NCBI GenBank assembly: GCA_020718125.1
Contig: DYDC01000129.1
Location: 1 to 7,442 of the forward strand
DNA: 7,442 nucleotides
Origin: Methylacidiphilum sp.
GTDB lineage: Bacteria > Verrucomicrobiota > Verrucomicrobiia > CAIQCK01
Reading direction: 5' to 3'
The notes below the pieces were generated by a model. It saw nothing but the letters and a program-made list of their open reading frames with translations, was not told the DNA's origin and did no database searches. The position numbers and the translations under genes were made by a program. Below, piece by piece: positions 1-6,555 of this stretch (the first letter of the stretch is position 1; each line of letters opens with the position of its first letter).

Positions 1-126
1 CGATCCCGTTCCTTCCGACTCATCGTTGATGTCTCCATATTGTGGCCGGGGTTTCTAACGCAACTCCGGCCCAAAGGGGACATTTCCATCGAGTTACAAA
101 AGGGACATTCTCATGGAGTTCCGACA
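1..126. mobile_element. Possible right end of an insertion sequence (IS21-like), partial
   Basis: No gene can be read in the first 185 bases. The stretch up to about 126 holds the two direct repeats, and it ends with CCGACA at 121-126, which reads TGTCGG inward from the outside. TG...CA termini with nearby multiple repeats are known for IS21-type elements. If this is an end, the body and transposase genes lie left of the window, and the edge sits about 18 bp before the -35 box of the ftsK promoter. The other end and any target-site duplication cannot be seen, so the call is tentative. An ordinary intergenic repeat is the alternative. Confidence 0.35.
73..120. repeat. Two imperfect 23-bp direct repeats, period 25
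   Basis: Copy one is at 73-95 and copy two at 98-120. They match at 19 of 23 positions and share a GGGACATT core and a GAGTT end. Repeated short blocks of this kind are typical of the ends of IS21-family and related DDE insertion sequences, where the transposase binds several subterminal copies. The repeat itself is read directly from the sequence. The link to an insertion sequence is inference. Confidence 0.7.
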
Positions 127-143
127 GCGTTGGATTTAATGCG

Positions 144-172
144 TTGTAAGCGCGCCTGACGCCGCTTATACT
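144..172 (+). promoter_or_regulatory. Sigma70-type promoter of ftsK
   Basis: A -35 box TTGTAA (144-149) and a -10 box TATACT (167-172) are separated by 17 bp, the optimal spacing. Transcription would start near 179-180, leaving only about 6-7 nt before the ATG at 186. No good Shine-Dalgarno site fits in that leader. The boxes are seen in the sequence. The start point is predicted. Confidence 0.6.
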
Positions 173-185
173 CCCCGCGCGAGAC

Positions 186-2795
186 ATGGCCAGCAACACC
201 CGCCAGACGAAACCCGCGCACGTGCGGGAGGTTTACGCGATCCTGCTCCTGTGCATGAGCATCGTGTTGCTGCTGAGCTTTGTCTCGTTCGATGGGGAGG
301 ATGTCTCGTGGGTGAAGGAGCCGCCCAACTTGCCCCCACACAACTTCGTCGGGGCGTTCGGCGCGTGGCTGACCTACCTGCTGGCGTGGCCGTTTGGCAA
401 CGGCGTGTGGCTCCTTTGGGGCGTCTGTCTCATCACTGACGTCATGTTTCTGGTGGCGGGCGAGAAGGTTGGCCTGCGGCAGACGCTGTGGGCCGCCGTA
501 ATGATGGTGTCGGGCTGCGGGCTGTTTGAACTGACGCAGATGGGCGCCGGCTCGCCGCTGGCCGCGGTGGCGAAGGCGCCGGGCGGGATCATCGGCGGGT
601 TTGTGACTGGCACGCTGCTCGCGCCGGTCGCCCCGGCGGGGCCGTGGGTCATCCTGCCGGCGTTGTGGCTGATCAGCTTGGTGATGCTCACGGGCGTGCG
701 GCCGTTGCACGCGGCGATGGAGATGATGCAGAAAACCGGCGACCGCTGGCAGGCCGGGCGCGACGGCGGCAAGCGCGCCGACCTGCACGAGGACCTGCTG
801 CGCAAACAGCGCGAGTTGGAGCGGCAGGCGCGCGATCTGGACAAGCAGGCCCGCCGCGTGACCGGGGCCCCTTTGACGAAGAACGCTGTCAGCGCTCCTA
901 CAGAGCCGCCGCAGGAGTTGCCGCCGCAGGAGATCACGATTCGCGACCATTCGCGGCCCGAGCCGACGGTCGAGCAGGCGACCATCCCGACGGCCGTGCC
1001 CGCCGGCAAAGAAGCTGCCGCGAAGGCGCTCGCCACAGCGGCCGCCGCAGCGGCCGCCGCAGCGACCGCTGCGCCGCCGGCGAAGGCCGAAGCCCCGAAG
1101 GTCGAAGGCCGAAAGGAGATTGAAGAGGAGGGGGCGCTTGTCGTGCCTGCGCCGGTTCCGGTTGCGTTGCCGAAACCTCCGCCTCCAGCGCCGCCGCGCC
1201 GGCCCGTGAAGCCCGCGCCGCCGCCGGCCATCGCCGAGCCGCCGCCGTCCTACAAGGATTTCCAGTTGCCCGCGGCGGACATCCTCATCGGCGCGGCTGG
1301 CGGCGCGCCGCAGACCGAGGTTGTTGAGGACCTCAAACAAAACGCCGCCATCCTTCAGGCGACGCTGGCTGACTTTGGCCTCGATGTGCGCGTGGGCGAG
1401 GTGACCAAGGGGCCGGTCATCACGCGCTACGAACTGCTGCCGGGGCCGGGCGTGAAGGTGGAGAAGATCACGACGCTGGCGAACAACATCGCGCTGGCGA
1501 TGAAGGCCTCCAGTGTCCGCATCCTCGCGCCGATTCCCGGCAAGGGCGTGGTCGGCATCGAGGTGCCCAACCACACGACAACCGTTGTCTATCTGCGCGA
1601 TGTGCTGGAGGCCAACGAGTGGAAGCACTCGAAGGCCCGCCTGCCGCTCGCGCTGGGCAAGGATGTCAGCGGCAACGTGATCGTGGCCGACCTGGCCGAC
1701 ATGCCGCACCTGCTGGTGGCGGGCGCGACCGGTTCCGGCAAGACGGTCTGCCTCAACGCCATCATCGCCGGCCTGTTGTTCAAGATGACGCCGGAGCAAC
1801 TCAAATTCGTCTTCGTGGACCCGAAGATCGTCGAGATGCAGATGTTCGCATCGCTGCCGCACATGGTCGTGCCGATCGTCAACGACCCGAAGAAGGTCAC
1901 GCTCGCGCTGCGCTGGCTCATCAACGAGATGGAGCGCCGCTACCAGATCTTCGCCAAGGTCGGCGTCCGCAACATCCACGGCTTCAACGCCCGCGACCGC
2001 AAGCGCGACCCGAAACCCGGACTGCCGCCGAAGGAGGGCGAGGCCGGGCAGGAGGAACTTCCCATCGCCGTGCCACGCGAGTTCGAACTGAAGATCCCGG
2101 AGTTGTTGCCCTATGTCGTGCTGATCGTGGACGAACTGGCCGACCTGATGTTGACCGCCCCGGCGGACATTGAGATGGCCATCGCCCGGCTGGCCCAACT
2201 CGCCCGCGCGACCGGCATCCACATGATCCTGGCCACGCAGCGGCCGAGCGTGGACGTCGTCACCGGCGTCATCAAGGCCAACATCCCCTCGCGCATCGCG
2301 TTCCAGGTGGCGAGCAAGCAGGACAGCCGCGTCATCCTGGACGCCAACGGCGCCGACAAGCTGCTCGGCAAGGGCGACATGCTTTACCTGCCGCCCGGCA
2401 GCTCGAAGCTCATCCGCGCACAAGGCGTTTTTGTGCAGGATGAGGAGTTGCGCGCCGTCGTCGAGTTCCTCGCCAAACAGGCGCCAGCGGCGTTCGAGAA
2501 AGAGATCTCTGCGAAACTCACGCGTGAGACTCCCGGCGGCGGGACAGGCGAGGAAGTCGGCGAAGAGGACGAGACGCTCATCGAGCAGTGCATCGAGGTC
2601 ATCCGCCAGACCAAGCGGGCTTCGGTTTCCATCTTGCAGCGGCGGCTGCGAATCGGCTATACGCGGGCCGCGCGGATCATGGACATCCTTGAGGAGCGCG
2701 GCGTCGTGGGGCCGCACAAGGGCGCCGAGCCGCGCGACATTCGCATGGACTTGGGCGGCGAAATTCCGGACAATAACGACGACCGAACCAGTTGA
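186..2795 (+). CDS. ftsK: DNA translocase FtsK/SpoIIIE
   Basis: This is an 869-residue membrane-anchored, ATP-driven double-stranded DNA pump that acts at the division septum to clear and resolve chromosome ends. Hydrophobic segments lie at about residues 17-35, 56-91, 99-118 and 133-170, forming the N-terminal anchor. A linker rich in Ala, Pro and charged residues runs to about 355, with a poly-Ala run near 285. The motor follows: Walker A GATGSGKT at 513-520, Walker B VVLIVDE at 644-650 with catalytic D649/E650, and the ILATQRPSVDVVTG block typical of the family. The C-terminal winged-helix gamma domain (about 795-862), which reads orienting DNA motifs and contacts recombinases, is complete. 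The length is normal for FtsK. The ATG at 186 is chosen because it precedes the first membrane segment and lies just below a good promoter. The stop TGA is separated from the next ATG by only two bases, so translation is probably coupled. Confidence 0.96.
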   Translation: MASNTRQTKPAHVREVYAILLLCMSIVLLLSFVSFDGEDVSWVKEPPNLPPHNFVGAFGAWLTYLLAWPFGNGVWLLWGVCLITDVMFLVAGEKVGLRQTLWAAVMMVSGCGLFELTQMGAGSPLAAVAKAPGGIIGGFVTGTLLAPVAPAGPWVILPALWLISLVMLTGVRPLHAAMEMMQKTGDRWQAGRDGGKRADLHEDLLRKQRELERQARDLDKQARRVTGAPLTKNAVSAPTEPPQELPPQEITIRDHSRPEPTVEQATIPTAVPAGKEAAAKALATAAAAAAAAATAAPPAKAEAPKVEGRKEIEEEGALVVPAPVPVALPKPPPPAPPRRPVKPAPPPAIAEPPPSYKDFQLPAADILIGAAGGAPQTEVVEDLKQNAAILQATLADFGLDVRVGEVTKGPVITRYELLPGPGVKVEKITTLANNIALAMKASSVRILAPIPGKGVVGIEVPNHTTTVVYLRDVLEANEWKHSKARLPLALGKDVSGNVIVADLADMPHLLVAGATGSGKTVCLNAIIAGLLFKMTPEQLKFVFVDPKIVEMQMFASLPHMVVPIVNDPKKVTLALRWLINEMERRYQIFAKVGVRNIHGFNARDRKRDPKPGLPPKEGEAGQEELPIAVPREFELKIPELLPYVVLIVDELADLMLTAPADIEMAIARLAQLARATGIHMILATQRPSVDVVTGVIKANIPSRIAFQVASKQDSRVILDANGADKLLGKGDMLYLPPGSSKLIRAQGVFVQDEELRAVVEFLAKQAPAAFEKEISAKLTRETPGGGTGEEVGEEDETLIEQCIEVIRQTKRASVSILQRRLRIGYTRAARIMDILEERGVVGPHKGAEPRDIRMDLGGEIPDNNDDRTS
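1038..1073 (+). repeat. Three 12-bp units coding for the FtsK poly-Ala linker
   Basis: Two identical 12-bp units (1038-1049 and 1050-1061) and a diverged third (1062-1073) encode an alanine-rich run in the flexible FtsK linker. The unit length is a multiple of three, so gain or loss of copies keeps the frame. FtsK linkers vary strongly in length, so this is likely slippage-tolerant sequence with no further role. Confidence 0.6.
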
Positions 2796-2914
2796 TCATG
2801 GAAACCATTGGCCAACAACTCCGCGCCGCGCGCGAGCGCAAGAAGATCAGAACCAGTTGATCATGGAAACCATTGGCCAACAACTCCGCGCCGCGCGCGA
2901 GCGCAAGAAGATCA
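2785..2914 (+). repeat. Perfect 65-bp tandem duplication across the ftsK-rodZ junction
   Basis: Bases 2785-2849 and 2850-2914 are identical. The unit carries the last codons and stop of ftsK, the two-base spacer, the rodZ ATG and its first 17 codons. Because 65 is not a multiple of three, the first copy is out of frame with rodZ. The complete identity suggests a recent event. It could also be an assembly artefact, since a short exact tandem repeat is a common assembly error. Confidence 0.97.
2798..2860 (+). pseudogene. Truncated duplicate of the rodZ start (20-codon decoy ORF)
   Basis: The ATG at 2798 lies two bases after the ftsK stop, in the same TGATCATG context as the real rodZ start. 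It encodes the rodZ N-terminus through residue 17 (ending RKKI), then RTS, and stops at the TGA 2858-2860, two bases before the intact ATG at 2863. It holds only the first helix of the helix-turn-helix domain and is unlikely to work as a protein. It may act as a translational relay: a ribosome ending ftsK could translate it and restart at rodZ. That effect is inference. Confidence 0.7.
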
Positions 2915-3756
2915 CCCTCGAAGCCGCCGCCCAAGCCACTAAGATCAAAGGCGAGCACCTCGCCGCCCTCGAGGCCAACCAGTTCGACGACATCGAGGCG
3001 CCCGTCTATGTGAAGGGCTTCATCAAGATTTACGCGCGGTTCCTCGGCGTCGAGGAGAAGCCGCTGGTGGACGCCTATCTGCGCACCGTCAGCGTCGAGA
3101 CATCAGTCCAGCTTTCGCCAACACCGCCGCAGCCGGTTGCGCCTCCGCCTCCGCAGAAACTGGTCGCGGCGCCGCGTTCCGCACTGGCGCCGCGGCCCGG
3201 CCCGACTTCCGCGCCGCTGGCCCATGCGCCCATCGGCAAGACCACGCCTCCGCCCTTGTCCGAAGACCGGTCCGCGATTCCACCCGGCGCCATCGTTGCG
3301 GTCCTGACGGGCATCGTTGGCCTGTTGGTCATTATCTGGGCCGTGTCGGGTTTCATGAGTTGGGCAAACAGCACCCGGACAGCGCCGAAGGCGGCCGGAA
3401 CGAACGTGGCGGCCGGGCTGGCGGCGCTCACCGGCGGCATTGTCGCCTCACAGCCCGCGATCAATCCCTACCTCCAGCCGAAGAACATTTCGCCCGCGCA
3501 GATCATCGAGCCAGCGCAGGCTTCAGCCCATTCGCTGACCATCCGCGCCGACGAGGCGTGCACCGTGACGGTCACGGTGGATGGGGCCATCTGGTTCCGG
3601 GGCAGGATGCCGCGCAACGAAGTCCGCAAGTTCGACGCGCGCCGATCCATCAAGCTGCGCACCAGCGACGGCAACGCCCTCCACGCGTGGTTCAACCAAA
3701 AGGATGCCGGCAGGCTCGGCCGCAAAGGCGAGCAGATCGAGCGGCAATGGCCGTAA
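2863..3756 (+). CDS. rodZ: RodZ-like helix-turn-helix membrane protein
   Basis: This 297-residue protein fits the RodZ layout. RodZ links the MreB cytoskeleton to the membrane and helps set cell shape. Residues 1 to about 68 form an N-terminal helix-turn-helix domain (Xre/HTH_25 type) with the usual start, TIGQQLRAARERK, and the YVKGFIKIYARFLG block. A Pro/Ala-rich segment follows (about 84-135), then one membrane helix at about 143-165. The C-terminal extracytoplasmic domain (about 222-297) is of the DUF4115 type, with a conserved WFRGRMPRNEV stretch. The start at 2863 is chosen because the identical upstream ATG at 2798 meets a stop after 20 codons. It sits directly behind ftsK and shows no strong Shine-Dalgarno site, so it probably depends on coupled translation. 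The domain order supports RodZ well. Actual MreB binding is family knowledge, and no mreB is in the window. Confidence 0.85.
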   Translation: METIGQQLRAARERKKITLEAAAQATKIKGEHLAALEANQFDDIEAPVYVKGFIKIYARFLGVEEKPLVDAYLRTVSVETSVQLSPTPPQPVAPPPPQKLVAAPRSALAPRPGPTSAPLAHAPIGKTTPPPLSEDRSAIPPGAIVAVLTGIVGLLVIIWAVSGFMSWANSTRTAPKAAGTNVAAGLAALTGGIVASQPAINPYLQPKNISPAQIIEPAQASAHSLTIRADEACTVTVTVDGAIWFRGRMPRNEVRKFDARRSIKLRTSDGNALHAWFNQKDAGRLGRKGEQIERQWP

Positions 3757-3803
3757 CGTGTGGCCGGGCCGTTCATTCCCCCCGACATCGCTTCTCACGC
3801 CGC

Positions 3804-5342
3804 ATGATCAAGGTCGGTCTCATCAGCCTCGGCTGTGCCAAGAACCTCGTGGACGCCGAGATCATGCTCGGCACACTGCTCAAAGAGGGCATGACCATTG
3901 TCAACGACCCCGCTGCCGCCGACGCCCTCATCGTCAACACCTGCGCCTTCATCGATCCGGCGAAGGAGGAGAGCGTCAACGCGGTGCTGGAGGCCGATGA
4001 AGCGCGCCGTCACGCGCGGCCCGACCAGGCGCTGGTCGTCAGCGGCTGCATGGCGCAGCGTTATCCCGACGAGTTAAGGAAAGAGATTCCTGAGATAGAC
4101 GCGCTGATGGGCCTCAACGAGGTGCCACGCGTCGCGGAGATTGTCCGAAAAGCCGTCGAGCATCGAAAAGCTGCCGGCCCGCGAAAATGGAGGGGAGGCG
4201 CCAAAACGAAGAGTGCCGCTGCGCCGGCAACTACGCCGATCAAGTTCGTCTCCAGACGCGCGACCTATATCCCCGACTACGACACGCCGCGGTTCCGGCT
4301 GACGCCGGGACATTTCGCCTACGTGAAAATCGCGGAGGGCTGCAATCATCCCTGCACGTTCTGTGTCATCCCACGGATGCGCGGCCGTCACCGCAGCCGC
4401 ACGGTTGAGAGCATTGTTGCGGAAGCGCGGCAGCTCATCGGTGAAGGCGTCAAAGAACTGAACCTCATCTCCCAAGACACGACCTATTACGGCCTCGACC
4501 TCTGGCCCGCCGCCAAGCGTGACCAGCGGCCGTTCGATCACACGCGGAGCCGAACATTCTCTCAGCCGTCGCTGCTTCCCGTAGCGGCGGTCCATGACCG
4601 CCGAAAGCGAACGGAAACGGCCGGCGGTCACAGACCGCCGCTACAGCTTCCCACTCTGTGCGCCTTGATTCGCGAATTGGACGGTCTGGATGGCGATTTC
4701 TGGATTCGTCTGCTCTACACGCACCCGGCGCACTGGAGCGATGAGCTGATCGAGACCATCGCGGCCTCGCGCCACGTTCCGCGCTACGTGGACATGCCGC
4801 TCCAGCACATCCATCCGGCGATGCTGTCCGCGATGCAGCGCGAGACCAGCGAAGCGTGGATCCGCGACCTCATTGCGCGCATCCGGCGGGGGATTCCTGG
4901 CATCGCGCTGCGGACGACGTTCATTGTCGGTTTTCCGGGCGAAACCGAGACGCACTTCGAGCATCTGCTGGACTTCATCCGCGAGACGAAGTTCGACCGC
5001 GTCGGCGTCTTCCTTTACTCGCAAGAGGAGGGCAGCCGCGCGGCAAGGCTGCCGCATCAGGCGCCTGACGACGTCAAGCGCGAGCGGCACGCGCGGGCGA
5101 TGGCGCTCCAGCGGCAACTCAGCCGCGAGCGGAACGCGGCAATGGTCGGCCGCCGGCTGCGCGTGCTGGTGGACCGTCCGGGCAACCGCAAGAAGTTCGC
5201 GTGGATCGCGCGGGGCGAGGCGGACGCGCCGGACATAGACGGACGGGTCCATCTGGCGGAGAAGAACCTGCGGGCGGGCAAGTTTCTCGACGTGACAGTG
5301 ACGGGGAGTTCGGAATACGATTTGACCGCCAAGCGGGCATGA
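3804..5342 (+). CDS. rimO: Ribosomal protein S12 methylthiotransferase RimO, with inserted segment
   Basis: RimO is a radical-SAM enzyme that adds a methylthio group to the conserved aspartate of ribosomal protein S12. The N-terminal UPF0004 domain has its three cluster cysteines C11 (LGCAKN), C47 (NTCAFI) and C82 (SGCMAQ). The radical-SAM motif CxxxCxxC is at C180, C184 and C187. The C-terminal TRAM domain is at about 445-512. At 512 residues it is longer than the usual 430-450. Most of the excess is residues 235-281, between YYGLDLW and LPTLCALIRELD, where conserved sequence resumes. That block is basic and Pro-rich and includes a palindrome doublet at 4581-4644. The ATG at 3804 starts exactly on the family N-terminus (MIKVGLISLGC). 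It follows rodZ by 47 bp with no clear promoter or Shine-Dalgarno site. RimO is favoured over MiaB by LGCAKNLVDAE and EGCNHPCTFCVIP and by the neighbouring pgsA. All catalytic cysteines are present, so activity is likely despite the insertion. Confidence 0.95.
   Translation: MIKVGLISLGCAKNLVDAEIMLGTLLKEGMTIVNDPAAADALIVNTCAFIDPAKEESVNAVLEADEARRHARPDQALVVSGCMAQRYPDELRKEIPEIDALMGLNEVPRVAEIVRKAVEHRKAAGPRKWRGGAKTKSAAAPATTPIKFVSRRATYIPDYDTPRFRLTPGHFAYVKIAEGCNHPCTFCVIPRMRGRHRSRTVESIVAEARQLIGEGVKELNLISQDTTYYGLDLWPAAKRDQRPFDHTRSRTFSQPSLLPVAAVHDRRKRTETAGGHRPPLQLPTLCALIRELDGLDGDFWIRLLYTHPAHWSDELIETIAASRHVPRYVDMPLQHIHPAMLSAMQRETSEAWIRDLIARIRRGIPGIALRTTFIVGFPGETETHFEHLLDFIRETKFDRVGVFLYSQEEGSRAARLPHQAPDDVKRERHARAMALQRQLSRERNAAMVGRRLRVLVDRPGNRKKFAWIARGEADAPDIDGRVHLAEKNLRAGKFLDVTVTGSSEYDLTAKRA
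4581..4644. repeat. REP-doublet-like palindrome inside rimO
   Basis: Two hairpins face each other. The first is GTAG (4581-4584) plus stem CGGCGGTC, loop CAT and stem GACCGCCG (to 4603). The second is stem CGGCGGTC (4622-4629), loop ACA, stem GACCGCCG (to 4640) and CTAC (4641-4644), the reverse complement of GTAG. An 18-bp spacer lies between them. The outer arms also pair over 12 bp (4581-4592 with 4633-4644). A GTAG head, a short hairpin and an inverted pair are the known traits of REP/REPIN elements mobilised by REP-associated tyrosine transposases. Here the unit is translated in frame as residues 260-281 of RimO. Confidence 0.85.
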
Positions 5343-5349
5343 TATGCCG

Positions 5350-5370
5350 CGCTTCGCAAGCCGCGAAGCG
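5350..5370. repeat. Hairpin just after rimO
   Basis: An 8-bp perfect stem, CGCTTCGC (5350-5357) and GCGAAGCG (5363-5370), encloses the 5-nt loop AAGCC. It begins 7 bp after the rimO stop. There is no U-tract behind it, so it is not a standard intrinsic terminator. It could protect the 3' end of the upstream mRNA or be part of the repeat cluster that follows. Confidence 0.65.
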
Positions 5371-5380
5371 GCGGCAGACT

Positions 5381-5404
5381 GTAGCCCCGGGCGCAAGCCC
5401 GGGG
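5381..5404. repeat. GTAG-headed REP-like palindrome
   Basis: GTAG (5381-5384) is followed by a perfect 8-bp GC stem, CCCCGGGC (5385-5392) and GCCCGGGG (5397-5404), around a GCAA loop, which is a GNRA tetraloop as RNA. The stem differs from the rimO element, so it would be a second REP family sharing the same GTAG head. I recall similar tagccccgggc...gcccgggg repeats in verrucomicrobial and planctomycete intergenic regions. That is recollection, not a search. Confidence 0.75.
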
Positions 5405-5425
5405 ATTATGTGACAGAAGCCGGAA

Positions 5426-5438
5426 GCCCCGGAGGGGC
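5426..5438. repeat. Short GCCCC/GGGGC hairpin ahead of pgsA
   Basis: A 5-bp stem GCCCC (5426-5430) and GGGGC (5434-5438) encloses the loop GGA. It lies 14 bp before the pgsA GTG and just upstream of its likely ribosome binding site. It is the third hairpin in the rimO-pgsA gap and may belong to a third small repeat family. Confidence 0.55.
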
Positions 5439-5441
5439 GAC

Positions 5442-5446
5442 GGAAG
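5442..5446 (+). promoter_or_regulatory. Ribosome binding site of pgsA
   Basis: GGAAG lies 6 nt before the GTG at 5453. It is the clearest Shine-Dalgarno-like site in the window and supports GTG as the start. The GGAGG at 5431-5435 is too far upstream and partly inside the hairpin. Confidence 0.5.
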
Positions 5447-5452
5447 ATCAGT

Positions 5453-6061
5453 GTGAATCTGCCAAACAAACTCACGCTCTCGCGCATCGTCATGACGGCG
5501 TTCTTCGTCATGGCGCTGCTGATGCCGCATTTCCCGTATGGCAAGACGGTGGCGTTCTGGCTGTTCATCGCGGCGAGCATCACCGACTGGTGGGACGGCT
5601 GGCTGGCCCGGCGGAACAAGATCACGACCGAGTTCGGCGTGCTGCTCGACCCGCTGGCGGACAAGATTTTGACCTGTGCGGCGTTCATCTGTTTCGTGGA
5701 GATAAAGACGCCGAAGGGCTTGAGCCTCGTGCAGGCGTGGATGGCGGTCGTCATCATCGCGCGGGAGTTCATCATCAGCGGCCTGCGGCTGCTCTCGGCA
5801 CAGAAGGGCGTGGCGCTGCCCGCCGACCTGCTCGGCAAGCAGAAGACCATCAGCCAGATGGTCAGCATCGGGTTCATCCTGCTCGGCCTGATGATTCTCG
5901 AAGACTGGCCGGCCTGGCTCGGTGCGCGCGCTCACGAGATCGAGATGAACCATTTCCCGCTGATCGTGTTCTGGCTCATGATCGTCACCGTGCTACTGAC
6001 CGTCATCAGCGGCGTTTCCTACCTCATCCGTGGACACCGGCTCTTCACGCAAGACACCTGA
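5453..6061 (+). CDS. pgsA: CDP-diacylglycerol-glycerol-3-phosphate 3-phosphatidyltransferase
   Basis: PgsA makes phosphatidylglycerophosphate from CDP-diacylglycerol and glycerol-3-phosphate, the committed step to phosphatidylglycerol in the inner membrane. The 202-residue protein has the full CDP-alcohol phosphotransferase signature D-x2-D-G-x2-A-R-x8-G-x3-D-x3-D, with D45, D48, G49, A52, R53, G62, D66 and D70. Several hydrophobic segments follow, including those near WMAVVIIAREFIISG and at the C-terminus (VFWLMIVTVLLTVISG). The typical opening NLPNKLTLSRI follows directly after the GTG start, and the first internal ATG (codon 14) would cut it off. It overlaps pgpA, which catalyses the next step. 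Among CDP-alcohol phosphotransferases, PgsA is favoured by the N-terminal motif and the neighbours. Confidence 0.95.
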   Translation: MNLPNKLTLSRIVMTAFFVMALLMPHFPYGKTVAFWLFIAASITDWWDGWLARRNKITTEFGVLLDPLADKILTCAAFICFVEIKTPKGLSLVQAWMAVVIIAREFIISGLRLLSAQKGVALPADLLGKQKTISQMVSIGFILLGLMILEDWPAWLGARAHEIEMNHFPLIVFWLMIVTVLLTVISGVSYLIRGHRLFTQDT

Positions 6062-6509
6062 CCGCGTGGCGCTCTTTGTGGCCACGGGATTCGGCAGCGG
6101 CTACCTGCCGTTCGCGCCGGGCACGTGGGGCAGCCTCGTCGGCGTGGCGTTCTTCCTCGCGCTATGGAAACTGGACGTGTTGTTGCTTGGAATTGTTGCT
6201 GGCCTCATCGCGGCGGTGCTGGCCGCGCCGGCGGGCGAGCGGCGTTTCGGCAAGAAAGACCCCGGCCAGGTTGTCGTGGACGAAGTCGTCTGTTTCCCCA
6301 TCGCGATGCTCGGCCTCCCGGTGAACGTCGGCTGGCTCGTCGCGGCGTTTCTGCTGTTCCGGTTCTTCGATGTGGTCAAGCCGTCGCCGGCCGATGCGGT
6401 CCAGCGCTGGCCGGGAGGGTGGGGGATCGTGGCGGATGATGTCATCGCCGCGCTCTACACCTGCGGCCTGCTCAACGCCGCGCGCTGGTGGTATGCGTGC
6501 GGCGGGTGA
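6030..6509 (+). CDS. pgpA: Phosphatidylglycerophosphatase A
   Basis: PgpA removes the phosphate from phosphatidylglycerophosphate to give phosphatidylglycerol, acting directly on the PgsA product. Family motifs in order are GFGSGYLPFAPGTWGSL (20-36), DPGQVVVDEVV with D84/E85, FDVVKPSP (D114, K117) and GIVADD with D136/D137. These acidic residues are the likely metal and catalytic sites. The length of 159 residues is usual. The GTG at 6030 gives a 32-bp overlap with pgsA. A second GTG at 6066 (codon 13) would start just after the pgsA stop and would still keep every motif, so the exact start is uncertain. Hydrophobic stretches (about 37-65, 90-112, 138-155) fit a membrane protein. Confidence 0.93.
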   Translation: MDTGSSRKTPDRVALFVATGFGSGYLPFAPGTWGSLVGVAFFLALWKLDVLLLGIVAGLIAAVLAAPAGERRFGKKDPGQVVVDEVVCFPIAMLGLPVNVGWLVAAFLLFRFFDVVKPSPADAVQRWPGGWGIVADDVIAALYTCGLLNAARWWYACGG

Positions 6510-6555
6510 ATGTCCTGACTTCGCGCGCCGTGTGCGCGCTGACAAGGTTGGTTTG

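Noticed and set aside
111..2717. Very long open frame on the minus strand opposite ftsK
   Set aside because: Its translation is Arg/His/Asp-rich low-complexity sequence with no domain. The plus strand encodes a complete FtsK with all motifs. Long antisense frames are expected opposite GC-rich genes with strong third-position bias.
2798..2800. Using the first ATG as the rodZ start
   Set aside because: It reaches a TGA after 20 codons because the 65-bp duplication shifts the frame. Only the ATG at 2863 gives the full protein.
3360..3803. N-terminal extension of RimO upstream of 3804
   Set aside because: The frame is open, but it overlaps rodZ in another frame and encodes no RimO-like sequence. 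The family N-terminus begins exactly at the ATG 3804.
5350..5404. Rho-independent terminator after rimO
   Set aside because: The stems are strong, but neither is followed by a run of T. pgsA would follow without a visible promoter of its own, so termination here is not supported.
4641..5953. Open frames on the minus strand opposite rimO and pgsA
   Set aside because: They show no recognisable motif and run antisense through well-supported genes and through the hairpin gap.
5344..6324. Second long plus-strand frame across the hairpin gap and pgsA
   Set aside because: It runs through three hairpins and two real genes in a different frame, and its translation has no family features.
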